Under the pieces are notes generated by a model that saw only the letters and a program-made list of their open reading frames with translations, had not been told where the DNA came from and did not search any database. This document shows positions 62,161-64,000 of a stretch of 64,000 nucleotides of DNA, in pieces. How positions within the stretch are numbered: position 1 is the stretch's first letter; each line of letters starts with the position of its first letter. The stretch is from contig OZ024783.1 in NCBI GenBank assembly GCA_964017065.1, forward strand, positions 6,009,572-6,073,571, given 5' to 3'. The stretch is from Haliclona indistincta (lineage: Eukaryota; Porifera; Demospongiae; Haplosclerida; Chalinidae). The position numbers and the translations under genes are program-made.

Positions 62161-62497
62161 ATATTGATGTTAATCAAATGGTACATATAATACTACAGAC
62201 TCACACATATTACTAGTGCACAAAAAAAAAACCATGCATGGTGAGTTAGCAGCTTTGAAAATCTGAAGATGCGCTTTCCTAAGTTTCCTTTGTCTCTAGC
62301 GCTACGATTTCCGCAATTGATCACAGCACAGATAACCATCTCACGCGTTTATTATGATAACACTATAGCCTACGTGTGCACCAACATGGCGGCTGCCTAA
62401 TAACGTAACATTGAACCACGCCCACTGCAAGAGGTCTATACAACTTGAGCCCTCGCAACCGACTGTCGATCAGCATACGGTGCAATTGCTGACAAAA
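62161..62497. promoter_or_regulatory. 5' flank of gene C
   Basis: Contains the 29-base block (62456-62484) identical to the leader of gene B and a CACCC/GC-type ccacgccca (62415-62423). Probable core promoter region; the start site is unknown. Confidence 0.4.
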
Positions 62498-64000
62498 ATG
62501 TTCCTATCTTTGAACATTTTGAGGTTATTATTATGGTTCATCGCTATGCTTACGATGGCTTTGTCAGTCCTTCCCTTGAGCACTGGTAAGTAGTATGCCA
62601 TGATCATCGAGTGTGCTAAATTAATGCTTGTATACTGACCCGCGCAGCAATGAGTGGAGTATCTGAACTACCATTTCTTGACTTGGGAGATGAATCTCGT
62701 GTGTCTGGTGAAGGAAAATTCTTTGGATATGATGACCATGCGTCTGAGTTGCTAAACTCTATTCCGTTTCCCTTTGGCAATTGCACCGAGACGAGTGTTT
62801 ATGTGAGTTTGAAAAAAGTTGTTCAAATGCAGTAATAGTTTGACGACGGTACACATAATTATTATACCGTAGATTCCAGTAATGGACTCATAAGTTTTGG
62901 AGCTTCATTTACAGATTTCTTTCCAAGAGAATTCCCTATCAGTCAAAAGGTTGTTGCTCCATACTGGGATGATATTGATCTTACAGAAAAAGGATTGTTC
63001 TTGTATGCCGCACTAATTCAAGGCCAAGAGTCTCGTCTCAATAACAGTCTTGCTATAATTTATTTGACCTTGTTAATGGTTATATCACTGATACTGTGTT
63101 AAAGGGTGCATCAGTTTTTCAAGCTAGTTGGATTTTAGCAGTACGATGGATTGACACATGCCTAGCCTCGCCTCCAGGCTAGATATCATAATAATATAGC
63201 CTGGTACAGACTGTCTACGCATGCGCGCAATATCTACACTAATAACAAGATAATTATATTCATGATTTTTGCAAGTAGCTGTATTTTCCTAGCCATGGGT
63301 ATTCGTGCAGACAGAGTCGCTGCGTGCAGTTTGCTTGCCTATTGATAGGCATTGAATATAGCAAATTTCAGCAATGCAGTGTTAGCCATCGCGGAGCTAC
63401 GAGCTCGCCCTGTGAAGACTACACACGATTGATTGTACACACTCTTTCTTTAGTTGTGCGGAAGGTACGAAGCTAAAACTGCTCGAGCATGCTCATCTGC
63501 CATCTGTGCAGGAATCCATGCGATGTTTTCGCCGAGCGCTGCTCGTACGCTACGTGGTGCCAGGCAGCACAACCTGCGTTGCTGTAATATCGCGTACGAG
63601 CAGCACCATTCCAGCTTTGCCAACTCTCTCAAGAGCATATTTTACAACGTCATTGAAGGTATCGGTAGCAGTAACAGTAGCGCTAGCTGAGCGCTAGTCA
63701 TTGTTGATGTAAATTGGAACGGACGTATTTCTAAACGTGCGCGAACAAATTCACGGAACGTACACGGTGTTTTACTAATTACACCAGTTTTGGTGTAATT
63801 TTGGAGCATGCGCAGACAGTCTGTACCAGGCCATCTCTCAGCTTTGGGGGAGTGGCCTGGAGGCGAGGCTAACACATGCCCAATTGACAATCCCAGTTGT
63901 ATTTCGGTAATTGACTTTAATATATCAATGTGATGAAAATTAAGAACATTATTTTTTCTCTGAAATGTAGACGAATACATTTCAAGCAGTGTTGGCAACT
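62498..64000 (+). pseudogene. Receptor gene C, 5' part, frameshifted and transposon-interrupted
   Basis: Exon 1 (62498-62585, signal peptide), exon 2 (62648-62802), exon 3 (62873-63162 plus 63881-63906) and the start of exon 4 (from 63971) match A and B. Exon 3 has lost one base near 62876 (premature TAA follows) and another near 63060. Element D4 with a 9-bp duplication interrupts it after 63162; without it the frame reads on to the donor at 63907. The gene continues beyond the window. As seen it cannot make a NIDO domain, so it is a pseudogene unless these are assembly errors. Confidence 0.78.
63163..63871. mobile_element. Element D4, complete copy
   Basis: Terminal repeats TAGCCTCGCCTCCAGG and CCTGGAGGCGAGGCTA; second inverted pair gacagtctgtaccagg/ctggtacagactgtc just inside; duplicated target ACACATGCC (63154-63162, 63872-63880). 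A 9-bp duplication suggests a Mutator-like origin. 709 bp, no transposase. Confidence 0.75.

Overview
The window looks like metazoan genomic DNA from an early-branching invertebrate, most likely a demosponge of the Amphimedon type. That is an inference from gene content and style: compact phase-1 exons with short introns, NIDO/FN3/Ig/EGF receptor genes with a GAIN/GPS-7TM end, and very dense small transposable elements. Nothing is prokaryotic; there are no operons, CRISPR arrays or convincing tRNA genes.

Backbone: a tandem cluster of adhesion-type G-protein-coupled receptors on the + strand. Gene A (6109-16824) can be followed through 25 exons with every splice phase matching, giving about 1883 residues: signal peptide, NIDO, four FN3, two Ig-like domains, EGF, Ig, a hormone-receptor-like Cys domain, GAIN, GPS with an intact HL|T cleavage site, seven membrane spans, and a tail with repeated Tyr-Glu-x-Val motifs. 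Gene B starts at 19029. A full-length, apparently young Gypsy/Ty3 LTR retrotransposon (19684-24000) interrupts its third exon, and its third intron has swollen to about 27 kb of nested transposons. It resumes at 50916-57475 with every exon open, but lacks three FN3 and one Ig exon present in A. Gene C starts at 62498, has two frameshifts and a transposon in exon 3, and runs off the right edge. A decayed last-exon relic of another copy lies at about 60.06-60.24 kb.

Mobile DNA fills the rest. The commonest family (unit U, at least nine copies) is a non-autonomous element with a foldback at one end and a GC-rich hairpin ending in CTAA at the other. Several empty-site comparisons within the window place it between A and T with no target duplication, which is Helitron/HUH-like behaviour. 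Other elements are piggyBac-like MITEs with TTAA sites, hAT-like and Harbinger-like elements, a family (D) with a 9-bp target duplication, a paired 1.9-kb element (E) whose insertions duplicate only one base, a near-complete but decayed non-LTR retrotransposon whose ORF1 begins with a SAND-like domain, and several LINE fragments. Structural curiosities are a train of consecutive small hairpins (17.80-18.07 kb), an inverted-repeat element carrying five GCCGGTACCGGC palindromes around a tRNA-like pol III unit and TTTAGGG repeats, a 650-bp GAAA array grown inside a U copy, and an 18-bp satellite splitting a SWIM/PHD relic.

The receptor genes probably act as cell-surface adhesion or signalling molecules. 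The transposons explain how the paralogues diverged: exon disruption in B and C, intron growth in B, and exon loss in B. All domain names come from reading motifs, not from a database search.
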